The translations under genes were made by a program, and so were the position numbers. 17,500 nucleotides of DNA, taken from Eimeria necatrix. Lineage: Eukaryota > Apicomplexa > Conoidasida > Eucoccidiorida > Eimeriidae. The notes beneath the pieces were generated by a model that worked only from the letters and a program-made list of their open reading frames with translations, made no database searches and was not told the DNA's origin. Of the stretch, positions 8,918-15,295 are shown piece by piece. The stretch lies in assembly GCF_000499385.1 (NCBI RefSeq), contig NW_013655121.1, positions 1 through 17,500 of the forward strand, in the 5' to 3' direction. How positions within the stretch are numbered: position 1 is the stretch's first letter; each line of letters opens with the position of its first letter.

Positions 8918-9583
8918 AAGGTTGGGCAGGTCTTGTGGCAGCTGCTGCTGCCGCCATGATGCTGCGGCAATTCATGCAGCAGCCACTTGCTGCTGCTGCT
9001 GCTGCTGTGCCTGCGGGCGGGCGCTCTGCGCAGCTGCAGCACTTCCTCTTGCTGCTGCGACTGCTGCTTCTCCCGTGCTGCTGCTGCTGCTGCTGCTGCT
9101 GCTGCATGCAGGCGGCAGCTATTCTACGGAAAAGAGGAGACATCAGTACCCCTTTTACTACTTCTTGTGTTTATTGATGGGGCCCTCATGCCCTTCTCCA
9201 GTTCCACAGAGGGGCCCCCAGGGTGTGGGGCGGGGGGCCCCCCTGCAGCAGCAGCAGCAGCAGCTGCTGCTACTTCACAGGCCGCTCCCGCAGCAGAAGC
9301 AGCAGCAGCAGACGCAGCAGCAGCAAGCGCTGCTGCTGCAGCAGACGCTGGGGCTGCTGGAGAGGCGGCAGCCCCCTCTGTGCTAGTCGAAGAAGAGCCG
9401 CGCAGCAAGCTAGGATCAGCAGCAGCAGCAGCAGCAGCAGCAGCTGCTGCTGCTGCTGCTGCTGCTCCCTGGCAAGCAACAGCTGGAGTTGCTCTGCGGC
9501 TGCGCCCGCTGCAGTTTGGCCTCACCTGGAATTTAAAAGCCCCAAACGAAGGCTTCCGCTTCTTCCTTCGCCTTAAACACTGA
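4359..9583 (+). CDS. Omp85-family outer-membrane protein, Toc75-like (putative apicoplast import channel), 6 exons
   Basis: By family, a beta-barrel channel with soluble POTRA domains; Toc75-type members import proteins across a plastid outer membrane. Rebuilt exons: 4359-5271, 5801-5902, 6512-6539, 6835-7519, 7999-8861, 9112-9583. All phases agree and sum to 1021 codons including TGA. Exon 1 has POTRA-like blocks: VLVECFYVSGSKLL (from 4665), LYVRGGWLLATVEPV, then GRTKAKTLEWFLGL (from 5172) and LLRSG. Exon 2 continues SGLFESA..GSVKLLLQLKE. Exons 2-4 give SPGGLSFDGSLKRGLP, like the start of the Toc75 barrel (PGGT.SFEHRN). The end, AGVALRLRPLQFGLTWNLK..FRFFLRLKH, has the alternating pattern and aromatic/Leu finish of a last Omp85 strand. 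Long Ala, Gln and Gly-Pro inserts interrupt nearly every block. The start is uncertain: the first in-frame ATG after a stop at 4215 is 4359, and 4392 is an alternative; an upstream targeting exon is possible. Sam50 is less likely because two POTRA-like blocks are present. Confidence 0.75.
5272..5800 (+). other. Intron 1 of the Omp85-like gene, filled with CTG arrays
   Basis: Donor GTAAAC after AGAAGTG; acceptor CTGCTGCAG before GGCTGTTTGAG. The phase 1 junction restores the family string SGLFES. Nearly all of the 529 nt is CTG or CTC/CTT-interrupted CTG on the sense strand. Reading through instead gives a poly-Ala tail and a stop at 5463, losing the conserved junction. Confidence 0.8.
5903..6511 (+). 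other. Intron 2 of the Omp85-like gene (T-rich minisatellite plus telomere-like repeats)
   Basis: Donor GTAAAC, acceptor TGCTGCTCAG. It contains a T-rich minisatellite of period about 11 (CTTTTTTATTT) at about 5940-6003, a short CAG then CTG patch at 6141-6203, and degenerate telomere-like DNA in both orientations at 6343-6437. Seven exact TTTAGGG units follow (6442-6490). The exon boundary call depends on the 28-nt exon that follows. Confidence 0.65.
6442..6490 (+). repeat. Telomere-like array, (TTTAGGG)x7, intronic
   Basis: Seven exact units, sense orientation, followed by TTTGTGG. It ends 21 nt before the predicted 3' splice site of intron 2 of the Omp85-like gene. The flank AAAATTTAGGG resembles the flank of the array at 14803-14857 in reverse complement. 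Confidence 0.97.
6512..6539 (+). CDS. 28-nt microexon (exon 3) of the Omp85-like gene
   Basis: Bounded by TGCTCAG and GTGTTT. It enters in phase 1 and leaves in phase 2, exactly matching the exons on both sides. It encodes GLSFDGSLK plus the first two bases of the next codon. Together with neighbours it gives SPGGLSFDGSLKRGLP, comparable with the first barrel strand of Toc75. Skipping it would force a phase-1 exon start at 6846, which is possible but loses this match. Confidence 0.55.
6540..6834 (+). other. Intron 3 of the Omp85-like gene
   Basis: Donor GTGTTT, acceptor GCTCTTCAG. It holds a GGGGCCCC palindrome cluster (about 6590-6670) and seven TTTAGGG units (6763-6811), ending 23 nt before the acceptor. 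No AG lies between the last TTTAGGG unit and the acceptor. Confidence 0.6.
6763..6811 (+). repeat. Telomere-like array, (TTTAGGG)x7, intronic
   Basis: Seven exact units preceded by CAGCTAGGG, the same left flank as the array at 303-351. Sense orientation, near the 3' end of an intron of the Omp85-like gene. Confidence 0.97.
6884..7300 (+). repeat. GGGGCCCC palindromes in coding sequence, encoding collagen-like Gly-Pro-Ala runs
   Basis: Clusters at about 6884-6970, 7058-7132 and 7212-7300 lie in exon 4 of the Omp85-like gene and read GAPGAPGAP, GGPQGGPLGAP and GGPPRGPGAP. They separate strand-like pieces such as TRITLSDKTFFAQ, TAAAWRLDVPL and LLEVWGQFEVEAYREVLLL. The arrays keep the frame, as expected if translated, presumably as loops. 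Confidence 0.7.
7520..7998 (+). other. Intron 4 of the Omp85-like gene
   Basis: Donor GTGAGG after GGCAGC, acceptor TTGCTGCAG, phase 0 on both sides. It contains CAG then CTG (7545-7593), an AGCTAGCT patch (7733-7792) and a CTG/TTG array (7866-7955). Continuing through the donor meets a stop at 7595. Confidence 0.65.
8436..8550 (+). repeat. GGGGCCCC palindrome array in exon 5 of the Omp85-like gene
   Basis: A near-perfect 15-bp-period run of GGGGGCCCCCCT variants, encoding PGGPLGAPLGAPLGGP-type sequence. The conserved-looking segments FVRLDAEGTLSVTPYAFLKRR (before) and RLVDWRGICMQSRWG (after) stay in one frame across it. Confidence 0.75.
8862..9111 (+). other. Intron 5 of the Omp85-like gene
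   Basis: Donor GTAATC after TTTGTTGTCAG; acceptor TGCATGCAG; phase 2 both sides. A stop lies immediately downstream of the donor in frame. CTG arrays occur at 8868-8916 and 9078-9105, close to the two ends. Splicing brings SLAVPFVVR next to the segment leading to LLVFIDGALMPF, as in the penultimate strands of Toc75. Confidence 0.65.
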
Positions 9584-9640
9584 TGCATGCATGCATGCAT
9601 GCATGCATGCATGCATGCATGCATGCATGCATGCATGCAT
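9582..9640. repeat. (TGCA)n array directly after the stop of the Omp85-like gene
   Basis: About 14 uninterrupted TGCA units overlapping the TGA stop. It reads HACMHACM in any long open frame; such frames are artefacts of the repeat. Confidence 0.97.
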
Positions 9641-9683
9641 GGGGAGTGTCGAACGCGGCGCGAAACGGAGGAGTTTCGCGGGT

Positions 9684-9803
9684 GTGCATGCATTTGAGTG
9701 CATGCATGCATTTGCATGCATATATTTGAATGCGTGCATATGCATGCATGCGTTTGAGTGCATGCATTTGCATGCATGCATGCATGCATTTGCATGCATG
9801 CAG
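9684..9803. repeat. Degenerate TGCATGCA/ATTTGCATG repeats
   Basis: GTGCATGCATTTGAGTGCATGC-like units with TTTGAG or TTTGCA spacers. Probably decayed copies of the neighbouring arrays. Non-coding. Confidence 0.85.
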
Positions 9804-9886
9804 CGCAGCCGCTTCTAAAGGGGCGAGGAGTTGGCAGCTGCTGCAGAGAAACGCAGCTGCGGGGCTGCAGCTCAGAGGGGCCCACG

Positions 9887-10045
9887 CATGCATGCATGCA
9901 AATGCATGCATGCAGTCTGTGCATGCAAATGCATGCATGCAGTCTGTGCATGCAAATGCATGCATGCAGTCTATGCATGCAAATGCATGCATGCAGTCTG
10001 TGCATGCAAATGCATGCACGCAGTCTATGCATGCATGCAGAGGCG
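9887..10045 (+). repeat. 27-bp tandem repeat built on TGCATGCA, about 5 copies
   Basis: The unit GTCTGTGCATGCAAATGCAT (plus GCATGCA) recurs five times with GTCTGT/GTCTAT alternation. Each unit holds two or three GCATGC palindromes and one ATGCAAAT. Intergenic between convergent genes. Confidence 0.9.
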
Positions 10046-10127
10046 TGCATGCACGGCATTTAGTTTAAAGTCCGGCATGCAGCATGCATGCATGCATGCA
10101 TGCATGCGTTTTGCCATGCATGCATGC

Positions 10128-10229
10128 ATGGAGTTTCTAAAATGGACTGCTTTGCTCGTCCTTTTGGGGCTTTTCGTTTCTCCTGGCCGCATGCAGACTC
10201 GCGCTGCGCTGCTTCTACATAAACACTAA
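10128..10229 (+). CDS. Possible 33-residue ORF with a signal-peptide-like hydrophobic core (weak)
   Basis: An ATG at 10128, just after a TGCATGCA array, opens MEFLKWTALLVLLGLFVSPG and ends at TAA 10227-10229. The pattern of charged start, hydrophobic core and small residues resembles a signal peptide. No good donor follows within it, and telomere-like repeats begin right after the stop. It may be chance or a relic. I do not recognise it. Confidence 0.15.
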   Translation: MEFLKWTALLVLLGLFVSPGRMQTRAALLLHKH

Positions 10230-10970
10230 TTTAGGGTTTAGGGTTTAGGGGCTGCAAGTAGGCAGCTTTTTTGGTTTTAGGGCCTCTGCTGCTGCTGCCT
10301 CTTGAGGAGTACAAAAGAACAGAGGCACCAGAGTAGAGGAAAACAAAGCAGCAGCAGCTGTTGCTGCAGCTGCTGCTGAAGCTGTTGTTGCTGCTGCTGT
10401 TGCTGCAGCAGCTGCTGCTGCAGCAACCAAGAAGAGTTAAGGTGTACCCCAAAACTTGGGGGGCCCCCTAGCCTTCGAGGGCCCCCTCCCACAGGGGCCC
10501 CCCAACAGTGTTGCATGCGACTGCATGCATGCATGCATGCAACTGCATGCATGCATGCAACTGCATGACCTTTGCATGCATGCATGTGGGGCCCCCCTCT
10601 AAGTGCAGCAGAGGCCCCTGGGGGCCCCCAGGTGAAACGCAGCAGCAAACAAATACCTAACAAATGTGCGCGTGCAGGCAATTGCCTCTAAAGGGGCCTG
10701 GGGGGCCCCAAAGGGTTTAATACTCAGCATCCACGGGCCTCGGGGGGCCCCCCAGGGGCCCCCAGGGGCCCCCTGGGGCCCCCAGGGGGCCCCCGGGGGC
10801 CCCTAGGTGGACTTCTTGGGGGCCCCTAATGCAGAAGGTGCCTTCAAAGGCGCTGTTTAAATTGGCCTTGGGGTCCTTGGGGGCCCCCCAAGAGGTTCAC
10901 CTTCGAGGGCCCTTGAGGGGCCCCCAGAAGGGGCCCCCTGGGGGCCCCCAGTGGGGCCCCAGGGGGCCCC
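10230..10970. other. Intergenic between convergent genes: telomere-like, CAG/CTG, TGCATGCA and GGGGCCCC repeats
   Basis: Three TTTAGGG units at 10230-10250, then alternating CTG and CAG patches at 10285-10428. GGGGCCCC motifs lie at 10456-10503, TGCATGCA at 10512-10586, more GGGGCCCC at 10606-10632, and dense GGGGCCCC palindromes at 10695-10970. The last set runs up to the stop of the minus-strand transporter. No convincing gene on either strand. Confidence 0.7.
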
Positions 10971-11907
10971 TCAGCAGGGCCCCTGGAAAGTTTGTCTGTC
11001 GTTTCTGACAATGGCAGTAATACCTGAAACTGTAGACACAGCAGAGGCGCAAGTCCAGCGAACAGTGTACGTACACCTGCGGCTTTGCATGCATGCATGC
11101 ATGCATGCGCGCATGCATGCGTACGTGCATGCATGCATGCATGCATGCATGCATGCATGCATGCATGCATGCATGCATGCATGCATGCATGTGTGGGGCT
11201 TACCGAGCATGCATGCCATGGAACCGAAGATCATGGCGAGGAGGAACAAGACCAAATAGTGGTCGGCTTTCTTCCGTTTAACCTGCCCACGCAGCAGCAG
11301 CAAACGCAGCATGCATGCATGCATGCATGCATGCATGCATGCATGCACAGACTGCATGCATGCAAAGGCCGCATGCATGCATGCAAAGGCTGCATGCGTG
11401 CAAAGGCTGCACGCAAACAAAGGCTGCATTCCCGCAAGTAAGGACTGCACGCACGCACGCATGCCCCGCACCCCCCACACATGCATGCATGCACGCATGC
11501 ATGCATGCACGCATGCATGCATGCATGCACGCATGCATGCATGCATGCATGCATGCATGCATGCATGCATGCATGCATGCGCAGAGGACTGACGACTTTG
11601 TCGACGAGGAACTTGCCGGCGAGGGCGGCGGCGAAGCAAAGACAAAAGAAAAGAAGACAATAGTCCCAAGGAACTGCTCCGCTGATGAGAGTTTTTGCTG
11701 CTGCGCTGCTGCTGCTGCTGAGCACTGCAGCAGTGTTGACAGCTGTCACTACAGCTGGCAGCATGCCCCGCGAAAGCATCAACGGGCCCATCACCATCGA
11801 CCCTCCGATCCCCACAATGCCTCCTGACCCGCAAACCCTAAACCCTAAACCCTAAACCCTAAACCCTAGCGGCCCGCGCCCCGGCCTCCAGCAGCAGCAG
11901 TGAGCGC

Positions 11908-11941
<34 letters not shown>

Positions 11942-12034
11942 CATGAACAGCCGCAGCAGCAGCACCTGCAGCAACACGCCCCCGCAAAACCCAGCAGCAG
12001 CAGCAGCAGCAGCACCAACGCGCCCCCACAAAAC

Positions 12035-12085
<51 letters not shown>

Positions 12086-12302
12086 CGCACCGACGATGCC
12101 TGCGGAGATGCTTTGGAGGTAGAACCTGAGGGCTATTCTCTTAGTGAAAATAATGTCTCCTTTGATGTGGGGTCCATTTGCTGCTGCTCTTTTTTTGTCT
12201 CTTAACACCAGCAGCAAGCCTTGGTAAGCAGCAGCAAGCAGCAGCAGCAGCGCGCCGCACACGTACAGCAGCCAGTACTCCCACCCGCAAAACGGCACCT
12301 GC

Positions 12303-12347
<45 letters not shown>

Positions 12348-12437
12348 GCAAATGGAAAGCGCCAGCAGCAGTGCCTGCAGCTATCGGCTGCGCCTCTATG
12401 GACAGCAGCAGCCGGTATGGCGCTGCTTATGCTAACG

Positions 12438-12496
<59 letters not shown>

Positions 12497-12598
12497 CTGT
12501 TAGAACAGCTGCTGGTGCCGTGGAGAAATTGCGCATGCAAAGGCGGAAGAATTGCAGCTCCAGCAGCAGCCGCAACAGCAGCAAATGCAGTCAATGCG

Positions 12599-12637
<39 letters not shown>

Positions 12638-12775
12638 GCAGCAGAAACAGCAGCAAGTGCAGCAAGAACTGCAGCAGCAGCTGCAGCTTACAATGTGCAT
12701 CCTGGAGTACTTGCTGCCCCTGACGACAGCGAGGCCCACGTCCGCCAGCCACAAAAACAGCAGCAGCAGCCACTT

Positions 12776-12813
<38 letters not shown>

Positions 12814-12956
12814 GCAAACGCAGAAAAAATTTAACATGGACTGTCCGGACGAGATTTGTTCTGCGTAGCAGAAAAGCTCGCAGCTGCAGCAGCAGCAGCA
12901 GCAGCAGCCTCAACCGACGGCAGCAACCGCCAGCAGCAGCTACCCCAGCAAGCGCT

Positions 12957-13013
<57 letters not shown>

Positions 13014-13135
13014 TGTGGCCCTTACGGATAAGGGGCATATTTGCCACCAAGTTTTGATATCTTCTTCTGTCTCTTTTTCTGTCTCCATTTGTTTTTCTTC
13101 TGTCTCACTTTGTGTCTCTCTAGATTTTAGCTCTT

Positions 13136-13170
<35 letters not shown>

Positions 13171-13288
13171 GCAGCAGGAGCTGCTGCTGCCTTCTCTACT
13201 TCTGTTGACTCCTGCAGCGCAGAAGTGGTCGACAGCTGAGCCAGGACACCAGAACTGGCTGCTTCTCGTTGCTGCTGCTGCTGCTGCA

Positions 13289-13326
<38 letters not shown>

Positions 13327-13484
13327 AGCTGATGACCAGACTTAGGTGAGGCGTCGTCCTGCTCTTGCTGCTGCTCTTGCTGCTGTTGTTGCTGCTGCTC
13401 TCGCTGCTGTTCTTGCTGCTGCTCTTGCCGCTGGTCTTGTTGCTGCACGAGGTGCTCCCTTCCTTGCTGCTCCTGTTCTTGCTC

Positions 13485-13520
<36 letters not shown>

Positions 13521-13611
13521 CTGCGGCTGCTGCTGCTGTAGCTCGTGTTCCTCCGCATGCGCCCACGCCCCGCTGGTTGTGTCAGAAAGGACAACTTGTT
13601 CTGCTGAGTCT

Positions 13612-13664
<53 letters not shown>

Positions 13665-13833
13665 TTGCCTCCAGTGCCTGCGCAGACGGCCACAATGCTG
13701 GCCAAAGTCACCAAAAAGATTCCCAAGTATTGTCGAAAAGAAGCTTCCTTCAAAGACTGCAGCTTCTCAGGCTCCAGGGGGGCCCCCAAGCGACGCACGG
13801 GGGCCCCCAGGGGGCCCCCCGGGGGGCCCCCCC

Positions 13834-13875
<42 letters not shown>

Positions 13876-14175
13876 GGGGGGGGCTGCAAGGGCCTCCGGG
13901 GGGGAAGAGCTGCAGCAGGGCTGCCGGTGCTGCAGGCTGCTGCTGCGGCAGCAGCGGCGACTGGCTGCTGCTCTGCTGCAGCAGCAGCAAAAAGAAAATG
14001 CCGCAGCAGCAAATCAAACAAAGGGGGCCCCACAGCAGGGGCCCCCAGCAGCTTCGGGGGCCCCCCGGGGGGCCCCCAGGGATTCGGGGGGACTTCTGCT
14101 GCTGAAGCAGCAGCTGGGCGCATGCAGCAGCAGCTGGACGGTTTGCTGCTGCAGCGGACTCCCTGCTGCTGCCGC

Positions 14176-14208
<33 letters not shown>

Positions 14209-14260
14209 TGGTCCAGTCATGCTGCTGCGGGAGCTGCTGCTGCGCTTGAGACAAGTACAT
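10971..14260 (-). CDS. TauE/SafE-family membrane transporter (sulfite exporter-like), 7 exons, N-terminal half not found
   Basis: The family (PF01925) moves small organic or sulfur anions across membranes; the substrate here is unknown. Exons, 5' to 3': 14260-13669 (5' limit tentative), 13609-13026, 12775-12692, 12298-12091, 11823-11594, 11282-11204, 11029-10971. Phases match throughout. Seen: one membrane segment (FRQYLGIFLVTLASIVAVCA), a Gln/Glu-rich linker of about 190 residues, and KWLLLLFLWLADVGLAVV. Then come WEYWLLYVCGALLLLLAAAY, the signature SAGIVGGIVGIGGSMVMGPL, AVLSSSSSAAAKTL, PWDYCLLFFCLCFAAALAGK and HYLVLFLLAMIFGSMACMLV. This order follows the C-terminal half of plant TauE-like proteins closely. 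A family member would normally have a first half with three more membrane segments and its own Gly-rich motif; I find neither before the next gene. The first exon is mostly Ser, Gln and Gly-Pro runs; its ATG at 14260 is only the first in that frame. Confidence 0.8.
11030..11203 (-). other. Intron 6 of the TauE-like gene, TGCATGCA-filled
   Basis: Donor GTAAGC, acceptor TGTGTCTACAG, phase 1. Joins SMACML to VSGITAIVRNDRQTFQ. Contains a 100-bp GCATGC array (about 11089-11190) and a GTGTACGTACAC palindrome (11065-11076). Another acceptor upstream (after CCGCAG) would give a different frame without family similarity. Confidence 0.65.
11283..11593 (-). other. Intron 5 of the TauE-like gene, TGCATGCA-filled
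   Basis: Donor GTCAGT (or GTCGTC three bases earlier on the sense strand, also in phase), acceptor GTGGGCAG. It joins KFLVDKV to VKRKKADHYLVLF. The interior is GCATGC arrays (11309-11347 and 11479-11580) with a degenerate tandem unit GCATGCAAAGGCT (about 11350-11430). Confidence 0.7.
11824..12090 (-). other. Intron 4 of the TauE-like gene, with telomere-like array at its 3' end
   Basis: Donor GTGCGC (non-consensus but in phase), acceptor GGGTCAG, phase 1. The junction restores SAGIVGGIVGIGG, the family signature. Sense-strand CTG arrays fill 11908-12081. AGGGTTT x5 (11833-11867) is followed by GCGGGTCAG, so the acceptor reads TTTGCGGGTCAG. Confidence 0.75.
11833..11867 (-). repeat. Telomere-like array, 5 units, intronic
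   Basis: Five AAACCCT units on the plus strand, so TTTAGGG on the coding strand of the TauE-like gene. Left flank GCTAGGG and right flank TTTGCGG on the sense strand match the array of isocitrate dehydrogenase intron 1. Confidence 0.97.
12299..12691 (-). other. Intron 3 of the TauE-like gene
   Basis: Donor GTAAGC after CACATT, acceptor CTGCGCAG, phase 0 both sides. It joins RGSKYSRMHI to VPFCGWEYWLL. Sense CTG runs lie at 12304-12346 and about 12540-12685, with a sense CAG block at 12439-12500. Confidence 0.7.
12776..13025 (-). other. Intron 2 of the TauE-like gene
   Basis: Donor GTAAGG after CCCTTATCC, acceptor TGCTGCAG, phase 0. It joins IKTWWQICPLS to KWLLLLFLWLADVG. Sense CTG arrays at 12776-12825 and 12957-13012. 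Because the acceptor lies in a CTG array, its exact base is less sure than the donor. Confidence 0.55.
13271..13546 (-). repeat. Coding CAG array: poly-Gln/Glu linker of the TauE-like protein
   Basis: On the sense strand CAG and GAG codons give Q-runs broken by E, R and D (EQQQEQQRE, EQDDASPKSGH). Non-repetitive acidic pieces lie on both sides in the same frame: DSAEQVVLSDTTSGAWAHAEE upstream and EELKSRETQSETEEKQMETE downstream. In plant relatives the corresponding cytosolic linker is also charged and variable. Confidence 0.65.
13610..13668 (-). other. Intron 1 of the TauE-like gene, 59 nt, GC-AG, almost pure CTG
   Basis: Donor GCAAGC after ACTGGAG, acceptor CTGCTGCAG, phase 1. It joins AVCAGTG to DSAEQVVLSD. 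Nearly all of the interior is CTG on the sense strand. Reading through gives poly-Leu and leaves the acidic frame. The short length and GC donor make this tentative. Confidence 0.45.
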
Positions 14261-14313
14261 AGCGGCGCGGGCGAGCTCGTGGGAACTGCGCAGCAGCAGC
14301 TTCTGGCTGCGTC

Positions 14314-14372
<59 letters not shown>

Positions 14373-14448
14373 GTCCTGGGCCGTGTGAATGAAAGGCACC
14401 CCCCTCAGGGCCTTGCTGCAGCTGTCTGGCTGCCACTTCTTCTCAAAT

Positions 14449-14486
<38 letters not shown>

Positions 14487-14609
14487 TTTTAATTAATAAA
14501 TCCAAAATAAACAAAAGAATGAAACAACCAGCCCCAGCCTCCAGCTGTCTATACACTCCGCCGGTCACGGCCTTCCAGCCAGTGGGGCCCCGGGGGCCCC
14601 CAGTGTGAC
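14261..14609. other. Upstream region of the TauE-like gene: CTG array, TTTA repeats, unique DNA
   Basis: A CTG array lies at 14318-14370. (TTTA)n occupies about 14448-14483, followed by an AT-rich stretch to 14520. 14520-14609 is unique and ends in GGGGCCCC motifs. It could hold the promoter of the minus-strand gene. No gene or RNA recognised. Confidence 0.5.
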
Positions 14610-14966
14610 AAACCCTAAACCCTAAACCCTAAACCCTAAACCCTAAACCCTAAACCCTAAACCCTAAACAGTAAGCAATAAATAACAAATCGTAGAGATA
14701 CGCGAAACCCTAAACCCTAATGAGAGGTTGACAAGAAATGTCCGCCCAAGATAAACCCCAGAACCTCAACTCTCTAAACCCTAGTTGCCTCTCCAAGCCC
14801 TCAACCCTAAACCCTAAACCCTAAACCCTAAACCCTAAACCCTAAACCCTAAACCCTAAATTTTGAACCCTGTAAGCAGCATTACGGCTTCTCGTTGCCG
14901 CAGTCTACCCTTTTTTCAAACGCTAAACCCTTAACCCCAAACCCTAAACCCTAAACCCTAAACCCT
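14610..14966 (-). repeat. Three telomere-like AAACCCT blocks, intergenic
   Basis: Eight units at 14610-14665, about eight at 14803-14857 (the first one short) and four at 14939-14966, all with TTTAGGG on the minus strand. Short unique pieces with scattered single AAACCCT units separate them. Confidence 0.95.
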
Positions 14967-15035
14967 ACACACTAAGCAGCAGCAGCACAGCAGCTGCTGG
15001 ACTTTGGTGCAGCAAAGCCCACAGAAGCTCCAGAG

Positions 15036-15099
15036 CTAGGGTTTAGGGTTTAGTAGGTTGGCCGTAACACCCACCATGAGGGTTTAGGGTTTAGGGTTT
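15036..15099 (+). repeat. Two short telomere-like TTTAGGG blocks, opposite orientation to those at 14610-14966
   Basis: GCTAGGGTTTAGGGTTTAG at 15036-15054 and about three units ending in TTTGCTGC at 15079-15099. With the preceding blocks they form a head-to-head arrangement within 500 bp. The left flank GCTAGGG and right flank TTTGC match those of the intronic arrays. Confidence 0.9.
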
Positions 15100-15154
15100 G
15101 CTGCTGCCCCTGAGGCGCTACTACTGAACTGCAGCATCTGCAGCAAAGCCACAT

Positions 15155-15155
15155 G

Positions 15156-15204
<49 letters not shown>
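15155..15204 (+). repeat. CAG array, intergenic
   Basis: About 16 uninterrupted CAG units. A short CTG patch lies downstream (15225-15240). No coding evidence. Confidence 0.9.
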
Positions 15205-15205
<1 letters not shown>

Positions 15206-15295
15206 CCAATCTGTCTACTTCTATCTGCTGCTGCTGCTGCACAGTCTTCCCTCAGCTGCAAACGCCACAGGTTACACTCTAAGTCCATAAAACAG

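Noticed and set aside
4359..9583. Identification as mitochondrial Sam50 rather than Toc75
   Set aside because: Sam50 also has a GRTK-type POTRA, but here an additional upstream POTRA-like block and the SPGGLSF barrel start fit Toc75 better. Not excluded.
9124..10068. Long HACMHACM frames on both strands
   Set aside because: Direct translation of (TGCA)n arrays; they appear in several frames and both strands alike and have no other content.
10277..10681. Minus-strand frame with hydrophobic start (MPARAHLLGICLLLRF)
   Set aside because: Starts in unique DNA but soon becomes TGCATGCA, GGGGCCCC and CAG translation; no conserved block or clear splice pattern.
13665..14105. Plus-strand frame containing LAKVTKKIPKYCRKEASFKDC
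   Set aside because: It looks protein-like but is antisense to the TauE-like first exon, whose frame gives a membrane segment and phase-matched junctions.
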